The position numbers were made by a program, and so were the translations under genes. The notes under the pieces were generated by a model that saw nothing but the letters and a program-made list of their open reading frames with translations, was not told the DNA's origin and did no database searches. 64,000 nucleotides of DNA, taken from the NCBI GenBank assembly GCA_905178155.1, contig CAJINV010000002.1, positions 967,809 to 1,031,808 on the forward strand. The letters are read 5' to 3'. How positions within the stretch are numbered: the stretch's first letter is position 1; every line of letters begins with the position of its first letter. Shown in pieces: positions 23,466-35,169 of the stretch. The DNA is from Amoebophrya sp. A120 (taxonomy: Eukaryota > Sar > Dinophyceae > Syndiniales > Amoebophryaceae).

Positions 23466-25813
23466 AACGGATGAAAATGAATCTGAAATGCTAATATCCA
23501 ACTCCAACACGACGACTTCTATCGTGAAAATAAATATCTATTTCGAGCAGCCACTCGGTATAAAGAAGTCGAAAACACCAACGAACTAATGGGCCGTGTA
23601 GTACAATCTGTTGTACTTTAGTAAGCTAATAGTGTAGGTAAAAGAAAATCAATGGAGGTAAGGAGCTGAGAGAAGCGGAGATGAAAACTCTAGTTTGCTT
23701 CGTCCCCGACAGATCGCAGAAACGACCTGCTTTGATTGAGGCTGAAAAGGAAAGTTTTAATACAATTCTGTGGCGGTTTTGGTGACATAAACACGTGATA
23801 GTAAATTTGTGTTATTACCCAAGCGCGTTTGTACTATCGTAGACAGACGAGGGTAGAAGTTCTAGTTTCTATCGCTTTCAATTTACTAGAAAACGAGAAA
23901 AACTCGGCGCGCGGCGGCCCCAGAATACGATCGATGTTACGTCCAAAATCGTAGAAGATAAACTAAAGTTAGAATGGGATAATTATAGGAAGGTAGATTG
24001 GTAGTTGTCAGATTTTTCTTGCCGTAGTTTCTGTCGCTGCTTGCTTAATCAGCTGGTCGTGTAGCACTAGGGCAGAAGTCCTGGCACGGAAAGAGGTGGA
24101 CGATCGACCACTTGCGCGACCGTGGTACCCAGGACTACTTTCTTTGCTCTTTCGCGCGTCGCTTTCGAGGTTTTACAGTTTTTGGTCGTGAGGCGGAGGT
24201 AACTAATCGAAATAATTTTATCCTCTGTAAAAAAGTATACAAGTCCAAGGGCTTTAATATCTGAATGAAGCGCCTAATCGACGCATATCTCTTGTAAATC
24301 AATACTCATCTCGAGAATTAGCCCTCTTCAGAGGCATCGGCGGCGAGGTGGGCGACTGATTTGTACAGTCACTATTTCTGTTCTTTCCGGTACAGGAAAA
24401 TGTTTCCTTTCATCAATGAATTTATCAACTGCTGAAACCGTGATACCGAGAAGAAGGCAAGGCCCTCACGAAAAAATTCTTGATGAGAATAGTAGCAGTG
24501 ATGATTAAACTCATCCAAGTTTCCCACATTCATCAAGGTGGCGCTAAGTACAGAATATATCGGTTGAAATAAAAAGAAAAAGTGAAAACGAAGCGCCACA
24601 ACCTCGTCTGCCGATCTGAATAAAAGAGCATCAAGATGAGTAAAAGGCCTCAGGTAAGATTCCGGTTTTCGTTGTGAGAATTTTCGAAAATAAAGAAATT
24701 ATCATGACAGAGTCGAGAAACAAAGTGCTGTCAAAGTGTCGTACGCTGAGTGTCTGAGTAAAAAGCCATCGAAATTTTTGAAACAAATACAACAGTAGAG
24801 TTAGGCCACAATAAATCTAGAAGCTGGCCAACTGCTGTACTGCTACTGCTATAGTGCTCCTTAACGAGCTCCTACCACTTTCATTTACGACTTGGAGTTC
24901 GCTCCATTCTATTCAATTCTCGATTTACGACAAAGAACAAAATTGTACACACGCAGCCTAAGTGTATTTTTTCATAGAAAACTTCTTCAGCCGTCAACGT
25001 CAATTATTGCCCGTAGCTATGGTGCGATGAGATGAAAGGTAAACTTCTATCGCAGGAGCCATAGCAAGGACGTAGAGCCGAAGTTCGTTTTCGAGGAGCT
25101 AGTTAGTAGTAATGGAAATAGTAAAACCGAAAAGATCATAAAGCTTTGAGAATGGACACTGATGTCCACTGTGATAGATACTGTCGTTGACGACTGGGGG
25201 TGGTGCGCGCACCACTTCTTTCTAAAAAAACAATTTTACTGTCCAATAAAGCCCTGGAGGAGCAGCTCGATTTTTAACACTAGACGTCCTGTCAAGTGAG
25301 TAGCTGTCGTTCTGTTTGATACACTGACTAATATTTGCGTTTTTGGTTTCCCTTATAATTGTCGCGCTTTTCGCTTTGCGTACTTGTACTTGTGTCTTTT
25401 TTTTTCACTAAAAGACACATAGAGCAGATCAGGTGGAAATAAAGATAAGTCTAGGAATTCCGTTCGTTATAGAGAGGTTCTTTAGTAGTTGTCCAGGTAA
25501 AAAGTAGAATAAATTTAGCGTTTGTAAATCCAAGTCGTAAGACGTCCAAAGAAATCAATACCGACACTGACACCCACAATCGTAAAGTAATACTCTCTAC
25601 TGTACTTTCGATAAAACTTTCTTTACAATCACTTCACATCTAATAAGAGCCTGTGAACTATCATTTTGATTTTTGAAGATGTTGACATCACCACACCAAT
25701 GTCTGTAGTTCAAGATGTTGATAGCCCGGTATAGCTGGTCCTTTGGATTGCTGCGTTTTAACGCCCATCATGATTGCAAAATATAATCCAGGAGATCCAC
25801 CGTCTAGTTCTTT
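23466..25813. other. Gene-poor stretch
   Basis: No gene model could be supported over about 2.3 kb. The best candidate exon is 24372-24628 on the minus strand (acceptor TTTTATTCAG, then about 85 open codons ending in RKEQK), but no partner exon was found. A plus-strand ATG AGT AAA AGG CCT CAG followed by GTAAGA at 24634 could be a first coding exon; nothing downstream supports it. Confidence 0.35.
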
Positions 25814-26369
25814 TCATCCTTCCCAAGTAGTTTCATCACCATACCTTCCACCTGCGCCTACTACACGAACATTACTCCTTGTCTCTATTTCTGCTAAAGC
25901 GGCGCTGAAATCCGCTCTATTTCCACTGTCAATTTGATCTTGTTTGCCACACTGATGAAAACAAGAATATGTTGTAACCAGGACTAGATCTTCACAAGCA
26001 TGTATGCAAGTGCAGCTCTTGGCCGCCTTTTTGTCAGCAAGGTAGGGAAAGGAAATATTAGAACTGATACCGCCAAAGAAAAAAAGTCGCAGCCGCTACC
26101 ACCACACTTACGCCTACGCCATAGCATTAGCAATACCCAGATGTGGCAGAATATTAAGCATGATCTTGAGCCAATTGGAAACGCGGCTTCTCGTTTAGCA
26201 GGTCTAGATCTTCTTGATAGGTCTTCTCTCGTTCTCTGAACATCTCGTCGAGCACGTACCCTTGTTGCAAGTCAGGAGCATAATTGCTACAAATAATACG
26301 ATTGCTGAACCTACTAGAACTGCCAGTTAAGCAGGAAATGATGAAAATCATAGCAAGCGAAAGAAACAT
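25814..26369 (-). CDS. Small putative secreted or membrane-anchored protein
   Basis: The minus-strand ATG at 26367-26369 opens MFLSLAMIFIISCLTGSSS, a good signal peptide or signal anchor, followed by about 50 residues with an acidic helical stretch (MFREREKTYQEDLDLL). The frame ends near 26157. A second open segment at about 25940-25814 (ADFSAALAEIETRSNVRV, then a TGA stop) looks like the final exon, with an unresolved intron between. No family is recognised. Neither exon contains an introner, in contrast to its neighbours. Confidence 0.35.
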
Positions 26370-26499
26370 TCTATACTTGAAAAGCGACAGTCCCTCCGAT
26401 GGCACGATGGAATGGAGTTATGGAAGGTAAGAAATAGAAACAGCTTGTCTTTGTGGTCATGCGATTTACGTACCTTGCATCACAATTTCACATTGTGTA

Positions 26500-28727
26500 A
26501 TCCGCATGACAAACTGTACTTCAGTTTTCTATTCATAAGTCGTCGAGAAACGTCATGACGTCGGTCCACAGCGTATGCCAGAAAAAAACTATGTTGGTGT
26601 AAGTCTGTGATGCAGAACATGCAAAAGAGTTACACTTGTCATGCTGGATCTGCGTCATAGGCTACTTCCATACATGTTTCCACGTACTAGCTGCGCACGA
26701 CAGGTAGTTTTCCCTGTAAAAATGCAAAGCGAATTTGTGATGCTGCTCATCCTACAAAGTTACACTTACACAGTTTTTTTCTTGGATACAGCGAGTTCTC
26801 CATGTAATCCTTCAAGTTCACTTATGCAATACAAATTTCCTGTACATGTACAAAATGCATCACAAATTTCACCAACTTGGAGCATGCCACTTGTCATGCT
26901 GAATCGAATTAAAAGGAAGCTTTGTCATGCAGAAACCGCATTTGTACATGTACAGGAAATTTACTGTGGATATCACTTGCTTCTTCAGATCTTATCGCAG
27001 TGTGAATAAAGTAGAGTGGTTTTTCTTGTGACGATTCTCTGTTGCACATTTCGCACGAGGACAGACGTAGTGTGTCATGCGTGTTGACAAGCACCGCATC
27101 CTCGTCCACCTCCAAGCGTGGAGCGTTGCAAATTGGTAGTGCGTGACCCGCCCCATAGTTATGTACACGCTTTTACGCTCTCACTTGTCAAAATTTGCAG
27201 GAAAATAACCCGGTAGAGAAAAATGCGGCAAAGCGAAAGTACCCCGACTGACATGAAAAAAAAAACGCCACTCCTTTATTTGCACTTTCATACAGCGAAT
27301 GTGGCGGACTTTCCTCCGGCGCCCAGTGCCTTATTCTTTGGAAAATTAATTTCACCAGAAATCTGTCATGCGCAAGTAGAACAATCGCAGCAGCAACTAG
27401 AGAACAGCAGAAGCTTTTTGTCGGATACCTTTTTCATGCGTTGCACAACAAGGGCAAAGTAAGAGGAGCCACGAATTTCGATCCTAAAAAAAGCAAAGTA
27501 CTTCTTACTATACCTGCACTTGGCAATAGTAGTCCGTTTCCGCCCCTACTGGATCGGACAACATCAACTCGTCTATCGCCCAGGGCTGCACTACAGTATC
27601 CTGCGTAAAAGTATCGTACTCGTAGTAATCGCAGTCATGCAGCATTACAAATCTTCATCCAAAGGTAAAACAGCATTACAAATTCCATTTGTCATGCTGA
27701 GCTAATTTGTCAACATGCGATTTATACTAGTACGATACTTTTGCAGTTCATATACAGGCAGTTTCCGTTCCGTATTCATTTGTAGCATGCGCTGCTGCAA
27801 AATCTCTTTCAATCCGAAGAACCACAGATCTCTGGTTTCCCTTCCCGAAAACTGGAGCGACCGCTGTAAAAAGCCGCCACCCTGCTTCTCGTTCTTGATG
27901 TAGCTTCCCGTACCCGGCTTCCACCCGTCGAGCGAATTCGTGAGGTCTTCGAACGTCCTATGAGAGTTGTGCACAACCCCTTGCTCTTTCTCTTTTCGTT
28001 TGTTTTATGCAAAATAGCGAATCCGGGTCTACTCTTGCCTTTAAGCACTGCGCGCATGACAAGTTCTTGACGCCCCCGCCCAAAGCAGGAGGACTACAAT
28101 CCGTGCCCGGACTTGTTGTCAGGCAGAAGCTATAATAGCCGCGGCATTCTTCATTGCTTCTGTTGCTGCTCATGCTAGACAAATGAGGCGCAGAGGGACG
28201 AGTTGTGCACTACTTTCATACGTCAAAATCGCCATTGGAAGTTTCGATGTGTTGTTTTCCGCTGCGAGGGAGTTTATGATCTGCTCCGGTTTGGTGCTTT
28301 GTTGGTCTGCTTTGTTTCCCTTCTGATTCATTTTGTTCTCTTCCTCGTCGTCGTCCGGTGTTGGGTTTTTTTCCTTCTGCGCGTGATCGCTTTTCTCCTT
28401 CTGCAGAAACCCGCTCGGGGGTAACGCCGCTGCGGCCGGGACGGAGAAGTCCTTGGGCCGGAGATTCTGCACGCACTTCAGCGGAATGCGGATTTCTTTC
28501 TTGTTCATCTCGGCTTTATTGTTATTTGCCCCAGTAGTGGCTGTGGCGGCAGCGGCCCCGCCGAATTCCAGGACGATGGCGTCCATTTTGTACGCAAGGC
28601 GAACAAACGCTTCGCGCTTGACAAGGTCATGGTTGGCACGGTGGATCACCGGGAACGCCTTGCAGAGCAGTTCGGGTTGGGGCCGAAGGTCCTCGGCGTG
28701 AACCAGGGTGGTTGGGGCGGTTGACAT
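26500..28727 (-). CDS. Unidentified multi-exon gene
   Basis: It starts at the ATG 28725-28727 (MSTAPTTLVHAEDLRPQPEL) with about 175 open codons that include an alanine-rich stretch and a charged low-complexity segment (KNPTPDDDEEENK). Further exons lie at about 28160-28060, 27970-27758 (EDLTNSLDGWKPGTG), 27591-27513 and 27170-26965. The 27597-27752 introner excises exactly and in frame (KLPV-VQPWAIDEL). The donor after 27513 is canonical (GTATAG). Downstream, two more introners separate short exons and the stop lies between about 26400 and 26540; the final frame is unresolved. No domain recognised; function unknown. Confidence 0.45.
26574..26788. mobile_element. Introner element IE-F
   Basis: The ends are TATGCCAGAAAAAAACTATG and CACAGTTTTTTTCTTGGATA. 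An exact CAGCG duplication flanks it. It is the same family as 61663-61870. Confidence 0.85.
26830..26965. mobile_element. Introner element with GTACATGTAC ends
   Basis: The inverted ends share AAATTTCCTGTACATGTAC with GTACATGTACAGGAAATTT. The interior contains the TTTGTCATGC-type words common to introners. The target duplication is not clear. Confidence 0.65.
27597..27752. mobile_element. Introner element IE-B
   Basis: The ends are TATCCTGCGTAAAAGTATCG and CGATACTTTTGCAGTTCATA. An exact TACAG duplication flanks it. Excision is in frame (KLPVVQPW). Confidence 0.88.
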
Positions 28728-28899
28728 TTTGTTTTGATATTGATACGATGTCGTTATGGTTTATTCTGATCAATAGTACAATGTACGGGAATTTTGCGTC
28801 GTGTATGAATTCTGTGTAAAAACAGGAACGTCAACGCACACACCGTCTTCACCGGGAGTTCAAGAACAGGATCTTTAGACACTTCATTTCACACTCCAG

Positions 28900-30775
28900 C
28901 ACTCATGGGTCGCTCAGGTAGATGATCCAAAACGGAGACGGACTATCTATGTTGGCTGCCCTCGGTCGCTCACCGCACTTGGCGCGATCTCTGAATTACC
29001 GTCCGTCCCTCCCCGCCTTCCGCACGGCATCACGGAGGGGAACCCCGAAAGACTGGCAACTCTTGACGCACGGACGAAAGAACAAGCATGCGCATTTGTT
29101 GTGCGGATGAGACTTCACCGCGGCCCAGAAGAGCCCGGTGGATGTAGCCATAGCACTATGAACTATGTCCCGGCGCGAGAGAAACCATAGTGGCATCTAC
29201 CTCGCGGGGCGCTTGATATCGAAATGAAAAATACGAAACAAAGGCAGGCGCGGAACACGCCCCGGGGCGTTGTCAGGCTGCACACAGACAGAAACAAGCG
29301 GTCGCGCGCGTGCGAGGGCCCGCCGGGGCGCAGTCCCACATCAGGACACACACTGCAAGCAGAGGCGCGCCCTGTCCTGCCAGCCTGCAGAAGTGGCGGC
29401 GCGGGCGCGCCCGCGCGCCGGGAGGCGGGCCGGCACAACAAAACCGGGGCGGCGCTTCGTCCCATCGATCAATCTATCCTTCCTACCTGTGGAAGCGGCC
29501 GGGCTGCTCCATTCTTCCCGGGCAAATATTTACATACTCACTGACCCCCGGCATGAATGTGGCTGCCCACGCGCGCGCGCCCCACACCCACGAGAGGCGG
29601 GGCCGGCACGCGGCCAGGATCGGCGGGGGTCGCTCGGCCGTTGAACGCCGCCGGGGCAGGCGGCCACCCGGCGCGGGCAGAAAAAACAGACAACACAACC
29701 AGGCAGAGAGAGCCGGGAAGTGGCGGCCTGTCCGGTGCAAGCCCATCCAAGTGCGTTGTCTGGTTTGCAATCGTTCGGGCTAGGCGACTGGCCGCCGGAA
29801 CCCCCGCCCGCCTGTCCGCGACGATCTTGCCTATGTTTGCGGGCTTGATGTCGCGGCGAAACGGGCCGGGCTAGGAATTCGGGCCGCGCCAAAGCGCCGC
29901 CCCGGCAAAGAGGCAAACGAGGAACACACGAACGCAAGGAAGCGGGCGGCCGCCCCGGGTGCCGCGACAAAATTGCCCGCCTTGGCCATCGCCATGGCCT
30001 TGCCCTGCCTCTGTCGGCTCTCTTCCCCGCCCTTGTAGTTTGGGCGGTCCGCCTCGAACGAGGCCCACGTCCCACAGAACACAAGCAGTGGCCAGCACTC
30101 GACTTGGATTCTCCCAAACGCGCGCCCGCCGGGCCATCCGGCAAGCGGCATGGGCCAAACTTGCGAAGGCGGGGGGGTGAGGCGGTCGAATAACGTAACC
30201 CGCCGCCGGCCGCCCGGCAAACAATAGCGGCGCGCGCCGCGCCTATGTTTACGGCCCGTCTGCCTCTCGGGGAAAGTGGCCCCCCGCCCCCCAAGCGGCC
30301 CCCCAAAGGCCTGCGCGCCTTGCGCCGAGCTCGGTACGGCTCGCCAGCCGCCGCCCCACGCACTGCATTACCCTGCTAGGCAAGCGCCTGCGCGAGGCCT
30401 GTGGGCCCTGTTCCGATAGGGCGGGACGCCGGACGGAGAGCACCTCCCTGGCTATCGGGCCCAGAAGTCCCGCGCCCGCGGGGCCTCAACACGGGCGACA
30501 TTGGTCAAGCAGCGCCGCCGGTCACTCCTCCGACTATGTGCCCCCTGCCGAGGCACTGACGCCATCGGCCGTCCGTCGGGATGCTCGGCCGCAGGGGCTT
30601 TCTGACTGTAAACTGCGGCGCAGGGGGCCACTCTGTCGGCCATCTGTCATCAAATACACTACCCAGGCAAGAACTCTTGGACAGGCGTGCAGCCGCCCTC
30701 GATCTTTATTGTTTTGCTTCAAGATGAAGAACAAGAAGCCCCGAACACTCCCGGCGTGATAGTGAAGCCTGTCAC
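28900..30775. other. GC-rich island of unknown origin
   Basis: Composition switches abruptly from AT-rich flanks to strongly GC-rich sequence with many CGCGCG and GGGCCG words. Because stops are rare at this composition, several long overlapping frames are open on both strands (for example 29530-30363 and 29831-30220 minus), but none shows a recognisable protein or compatible splice sites. No rRNA or tRNA signature and no introners were seen. It could be a mobile element, a foreign or host-derived fragment, or an assembly insert. Confidence 0.5.
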
Positions 30776-30945
30776 TCCAAAATTAGATTGATTCAACCCC
30801 AAAGGAGGAGGTTCAACGTCAGGCTGCTCAGGAGGCAAGTTGCCATTGCTCGACCATATCCACAGCTGTTGAGTGGAAAGCTACTGGTTTATTGAAAAAC
30901 GATGGCACTACATCAGAGCACAGCATGGCCACACGAGGACCACCC

Positions 30946-33900
30946 TCACGAACTTCTTGTGGCCAGCACACGCTTTATCCACATCCACGGATCATTAGAT
31001 TTCAATTTTTCCCCACAACTTGATGCTGCTTCACCTTGCTCTTTGTCCCTCATCACAGCCTCGTCCTTCCCAACATCCAAACCATCACCAGCTACAGGTG
31101 ATCCCGGCGACGGCAAGGTTAAATCCACCGGTTTCCCGTCAATCTCCACGTAATCCAGGCGTGGGCCCGATGTTGTTGAAGATGATGAAGTTGCAGCTCC
31201 CGGAAGACGAGCAGGATGTTGATCCACAATATCCACGTCGTTATCAATCCGCGCGTAAAAATCCACCAACGGGATCATGTATGCATTACAAAAGCATCGC
31301 GCTAGTAGTGATTGCATGACAACCTATTTTCTCAGCATGACAAGTCACGCAGATTTCACTTGAGAATGAGAAGCAGCTTTGTCATGCATGCGTGATTGCG
31401 ATTACTAGCAGTACGATGCTTTTGCGATGCATATCAACTTCGGCACCGCCACCGCTAGCGCTTTTGCCGCCGTCCGGGCCCGCGCCGGGGGCACGACTCG
31501 CCCCGTTTCCTTCGCGCGTTTCTTCAAGCGGTTCGCGATAATTTCGTCGCTGGCGGTGATGGCCAAAATCGCAATTTTGTACTGCGGGTAGTTTTGCCGG
31601 ATGTACGCGATTTTCTTCGTGTAAAATTCGTAGTTGTGCAAAGACCCGTCGACCCAAAGGGTCAAGTTTTGCTTCATCGCCACTTCCTGCGCAATTTCCG
31701 CGATGTACCCGGATTCCTTGTGGCACAAAGTTCCGGCCTGCCGGAGGGACTGCTTCAGGTACTGTTTCCACTCGGGCATCAGCGTTTTGAAGTGGTCCGG
31801 ATCGATCTTGCTGATGGATTCCAGTTATGCAAGAACGCAAAAGCATCGTACTCGTATTGAAATCATGCATTACAAATCCTGTTCTTAAGGCAAATTAGCA
31901 TTACAAATTTCATTTCTCATACATACTGAGGAAATTTGTAATGCATTTATACGACGAGTAGGAGAACGATACTTTTGCATTGCATACCAGTGGCAGGATG
32001 TTTTTGCTACTCATCCAGCCCAAGACCCACCCCTTCCCGTATGGAGCTCTCAAACGTTACACTCTCGACTTTTACATGAATTTGTCATGCAAAAGCACCA
32101 TCATCATCCGCGCGATCAAGCTGCTTCGCATGACAAATTTGCCTAGGGCTAGACAGCACCTAAATCTGTGCGGGATTTGTAATGCTGCAGGCGTAATCTC
32201 CCCCATTTCACTTTTCCCATTCTTGCGTCACAAATCCATGTAACAGTTGAGAATGTAATACGTTGAGAACGCCATATCCCGCTCCCCATCGACCCGCACG
32301 TTAGGATGAGCCAGGGACGGTTACTCTGGTAAGTCGGGGAGGTAGAACGTTTTCGGAGTAACACCGGCGAGAAATGCTGTTGGGGATTTGTGTTTGATGC
32401 AGTTGGTGTAGTCACGACTCCTGCAGATGAACCACCAGAAGCGGAATTTGTCATGCTGTTGTCTGTTGTTCCGTAGTACAGCAGTCCATTGCTGTTGCTG
32501 TTCAGCAACACAGATTTCCGGATGCAGTTGTCCTGCCAGTGCTGTCTCGATTCGCAGTAAGCGCCATGGTAACTGTAGTCCATTAGCGTTTGCCGAATCT
32601 GTTTGAACGGTCCGACAAATTTGTTTGTATTTGTTTTATTCCCTCCTGGAGGAACATTGTCGCTGTCATGCGGCACCGAGTAGTTTTCCTCGGTTGATTT
32701 GCTGAAGTCGTAATTCTCCGGAATTGTGTAGTCGTTTTTCGAGATGGTTTATCCAGGAAAAAACACCCATCCCCATCCAATTTGTCATGCAAAACATGCA
32801 TAAGCCCTTTTGTTTGTCATGCAAAAAATGGATGGGGATGAGTGCTTTTTCCTGGATATGGTTCGGGCAAACGACGGCCGCATCTTGCTTGCGGTGCTTC
32901 CGAGAAGGTCGTCATCTACAAGAACTTCATAGTGTGAAGTGTCGAGAGGATGATCATCCGCACTGCTTCTCCTCCCAGGGAGGTCGCCTGCAAAATCCTC
33001 GTTGTCGTGCAGCAGGAGGTTATTATGGCTTCGTTGATCAAACTGCTGCATCATTGTAGTGCCGGTACTAGCTGCAGCGCCGCTGTCTTCGTCCTCATGC
33101 ACCGAGCTGTTGCAAATTGAAAAATCGTCCGTGTCGGAATCAAACGGCTGGTGGTCCAAGGCTATCGTCGTCGCTGTCGGTGCGTCTTTGCTCACACTTC
33201 TACTCGGCGCGTCGTGGGAAGCTGAAGTAGGGAGGTGGTCGAGGATTTCATGTTCTGGCGCGGGCGGTGGGGAGAGGCCGGGATGATCTTGGCCCGCACC
33301 AGAACATAGCTGATCATGCTGAGCATGATCAGCTATGTTGCTGTGTGGGCCTTCATTAGTTTCTGACACTGTTTCCGAGGATCTTCCAGAACTGCCCCTG
33401 CTGCAGCTGCTGGTCTCGCTTTGATAATGTTCCTTGTCAAACAAGGTTGTGTGGTAAACAATTTCGTGAACCAACATCCTCAAGTACGGGGTCGTTTCGA
33501 CAGCCCTGCAGAACGAATCCATGTAGATTTTCGGCTCGTCAGCGTGGTCGCTGGTTCCGCTTCTACCAGCGGGAGCAGGAGGAGGATAACTACTTGCTTC
33601 GTCCATCCCAAATTTCCCCACGATCCGGTTCAGTTCTGATTCATTTAGCTCCACCTGCACCAACCCGAATTTCGGATCAATCAGGCGTTTAAACTCCGAT
33701 TTATGCATTGCAAAAGTTAGTATCGCAGTCATGCATTACAAATTTTCTTCTTAGGGTAAATCTGCATCACAAATTTTAATATTTCTCATGCTGAGGAAAT
33801 TTGTAATGCATTTCTACGAGTGCGATACTTTTACTTTTGCAATGCATACGATCTCGTCAAGAACGCTTCTTCACTGTGATCAAACTTGCACAACCGGCGC

Positions 33901-34765
33901 ATCTATCAAATGTAAAAATGTCTGGGTCTGGAAACTTGTGATGCTAAACTGCGCATGATTGAAGCGCTTCCAATGGCAGCCAAGCATGACAAGTTTTTGA
34001 GAGGCCTGCTGATGCCTAGCACGCATTACAAATTGCGTTTTTGCATGACAAAGAAAGCCTCTGTTTTGCTGCTCATGCAACACAGATTTTCAAGGAATGC
34101 ATGACACGCATTACAAGTTCCACTTTTCCAGACCCAGACATTTTTACATTTGATAGCATCCGTTGGAAAGCTAACCGGGATTCCTCTTCCTGTTGGCTCA
34201 AGGTGCGGGTGATAGTAAACTCTTCATCCGCGAAGGGGGGCAACGGGGGCGGTGGCGGTTTGGGCGGTGGCGGTGGTTGGTCCTCATGAGCTACAGGATT
34301 ATTTGCTGTCAATACGTCGACTGTAAGCGTACCGTCGGCTGTCGTTGGAGATGAAGTCGCTGCAGCTGGCGGAGGCGATGCAGTAGACGGTATGTTTTCC
34401 ATTTCGGTGCTGGTCGGACTAGAATTAGTGTTCTGCTTGTTGCTTAGGTCGTCCCACGCCGGAGAGTTGGAAGATGAAGGTCCGTTTTTTCTTGCTCCGC
34501 CACTCGATGAGGACGAAGAACCCGTAGTCGTTTTAGCACACATGATTTTAGTACTTTGCACCGTCGACAAATACCGAGGATGCTGCGGGACAACGTGCGC
34601 GGCTGCGGCTGGCCTTCTGCTAGAAGTAGACCACAATATTTTCCGTCTTCTTGCAGCTAGTAATGCACCCACGGAGCTGCAGGACGTGGACGACGCAGCA
34701 GATGCTCCGACGTTTATAATTTTTGCTCCGCCTCGCACCGCCGTCGTAGCGACGCTCTTGAACAT
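30946..34765 (-). CDS. Zeta-toxin-type P-loop kinase domain protein, likely mitochondrial
   Basis: Seven exons (34765-34156, 33898-33849, 33696-32859, 32744-32277, 32034-31987, 31820-31434, 31274-30946) add up to a continuous frame of 909 codons plus a stop, with an introner at every junction. The N-terminus is rich in A, S and R without acidic residues (MFKSVATTAVRGGAK) and resembles a mitochondrial presequence. Residues of roughly 60-470 are low in complexity. The C-terminal part carries a Walker A motif (GSMGSGKGW) completed across the exon 4/5 junction, then DPDHFK, an H-x-ESG block, WVDGSLHN and RLKKRAKETGR, in the order expected of zeta-toxin/UNAG-kinase domains, which phosphorylate UDP-N-acetylglucosamine in bacteria (established). 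The eukaryotic substrate is unknown. No antitoxin partner is evident next to it. Confidence 0.75.
31280..31433. mobile_element. Introner element IE-B (zeta-kinase gene, intron 6)
   Basis: The ends are TATGCATTACAAAAGCATCG and CGATGCTTTTGCGATGCATA-like. Flanks TCATG and TCAAC match at three of five. Excision is in frame. Confidence 0.78.
31826..31986. mobile_element. Introner element IE-B (zeta-kinase gene, intron 5)
   Basis: Begins TATGCAAGAACGCAAAAGC and ends ACGATACTTTTGCATTGCATA-like. Exact CCAGT duplication. Excision in frame. Confidence 0.88.
32040..32276. mobile_element. Introner element IE-C splitting the Walker A lysine codon
   Basis: The ends are TATGGAGCTCTCAAACG and TACGTTGAGAACGCCATA. 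Exact TCCCG duplication. In the sense strand, excision fuses GGG A to AG, recreating the lysine codon of GSGK. Confidence 0.9.
32750..32858. mobile_element. Introner element IE-D, the shortest in the window (109 bp)
   Basis: The ends are TATCCAGGAAAAAACACCC and GTGCTTTTTCCTGGATA. Exact TGGTT duplication. In-frame excision. Confidence 0.9.
33702..33848. mobile_element. Introner element IE-B (zeta-kinase gene, intron 2)
   Basis: The outer ends TATGCATTGCAAAAG and CTTTTGCAATGCATA are perfectly inverted. Flanks CGATT and CGATC match at four of five. In-frame excision. Confidence 0.88.
33904..34155. mobile_element. Introner element IE-A (zeta-kinase gene, intron 1)
   Basis: Perfect ends TATCAAATGTAAAAATGTCT and its complement. 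Exact GCATC duplication. A close copy of this element sits at 40940-41191. Confidence 0.92.
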
Positions 34766-35169
34766 TTTTGTTCATCACATGGTAGTTGAAAAGAAGTCGT
34801 GTCGTCTTCTGCTTGCATCAAGAGGAGATGCAGCCAAAAAGACAACTTGTGAAAGTAGCACGCGGCACCAGTCGCGGTTGCAAACGAAAAAACCCGGTAA
34901 TCTTTTTGGTTTTCATCCACTAGTACTTCTCGCAGAGGCAGATGCGGGACCAAAGAGGTAGTGGAGCTCCTGGAGAAAACAACTCTCATCTCTTTATTTT
35001 CCTGTCGTCCGCGTAAGTTCTTTCGGGCATGACGGCTTAGACACGCAAAAAAAAAAGAGACCCTGAGGCTGTGAGACCCAAACCAGCGAAACACGACGGC
35101 AGCGTGGTTTTTTTGTGTTTCGAATGACGGGAAAAAAATAAGCATACCGTCGTGATTTCGATTTGTGTG

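Noticed and set aside
24634-24660. Plus-strand first coding exon MSKRPQ with GTAAGA donor
   Set aside because: Too short and without any downstream exon that could be matched; kept only as a note.
29530-30363. 277-codon minus-strand frame in the GC-rich island
   Set aside because: Stop codons are rare at this composition; overlapping frames on both strands are equally open and the translation is compositionally biased without motifs.
28900-30775. rDNA fragment
   Set aside because: High GC suggested it, but no conserved rRNA core segment could be recognised.
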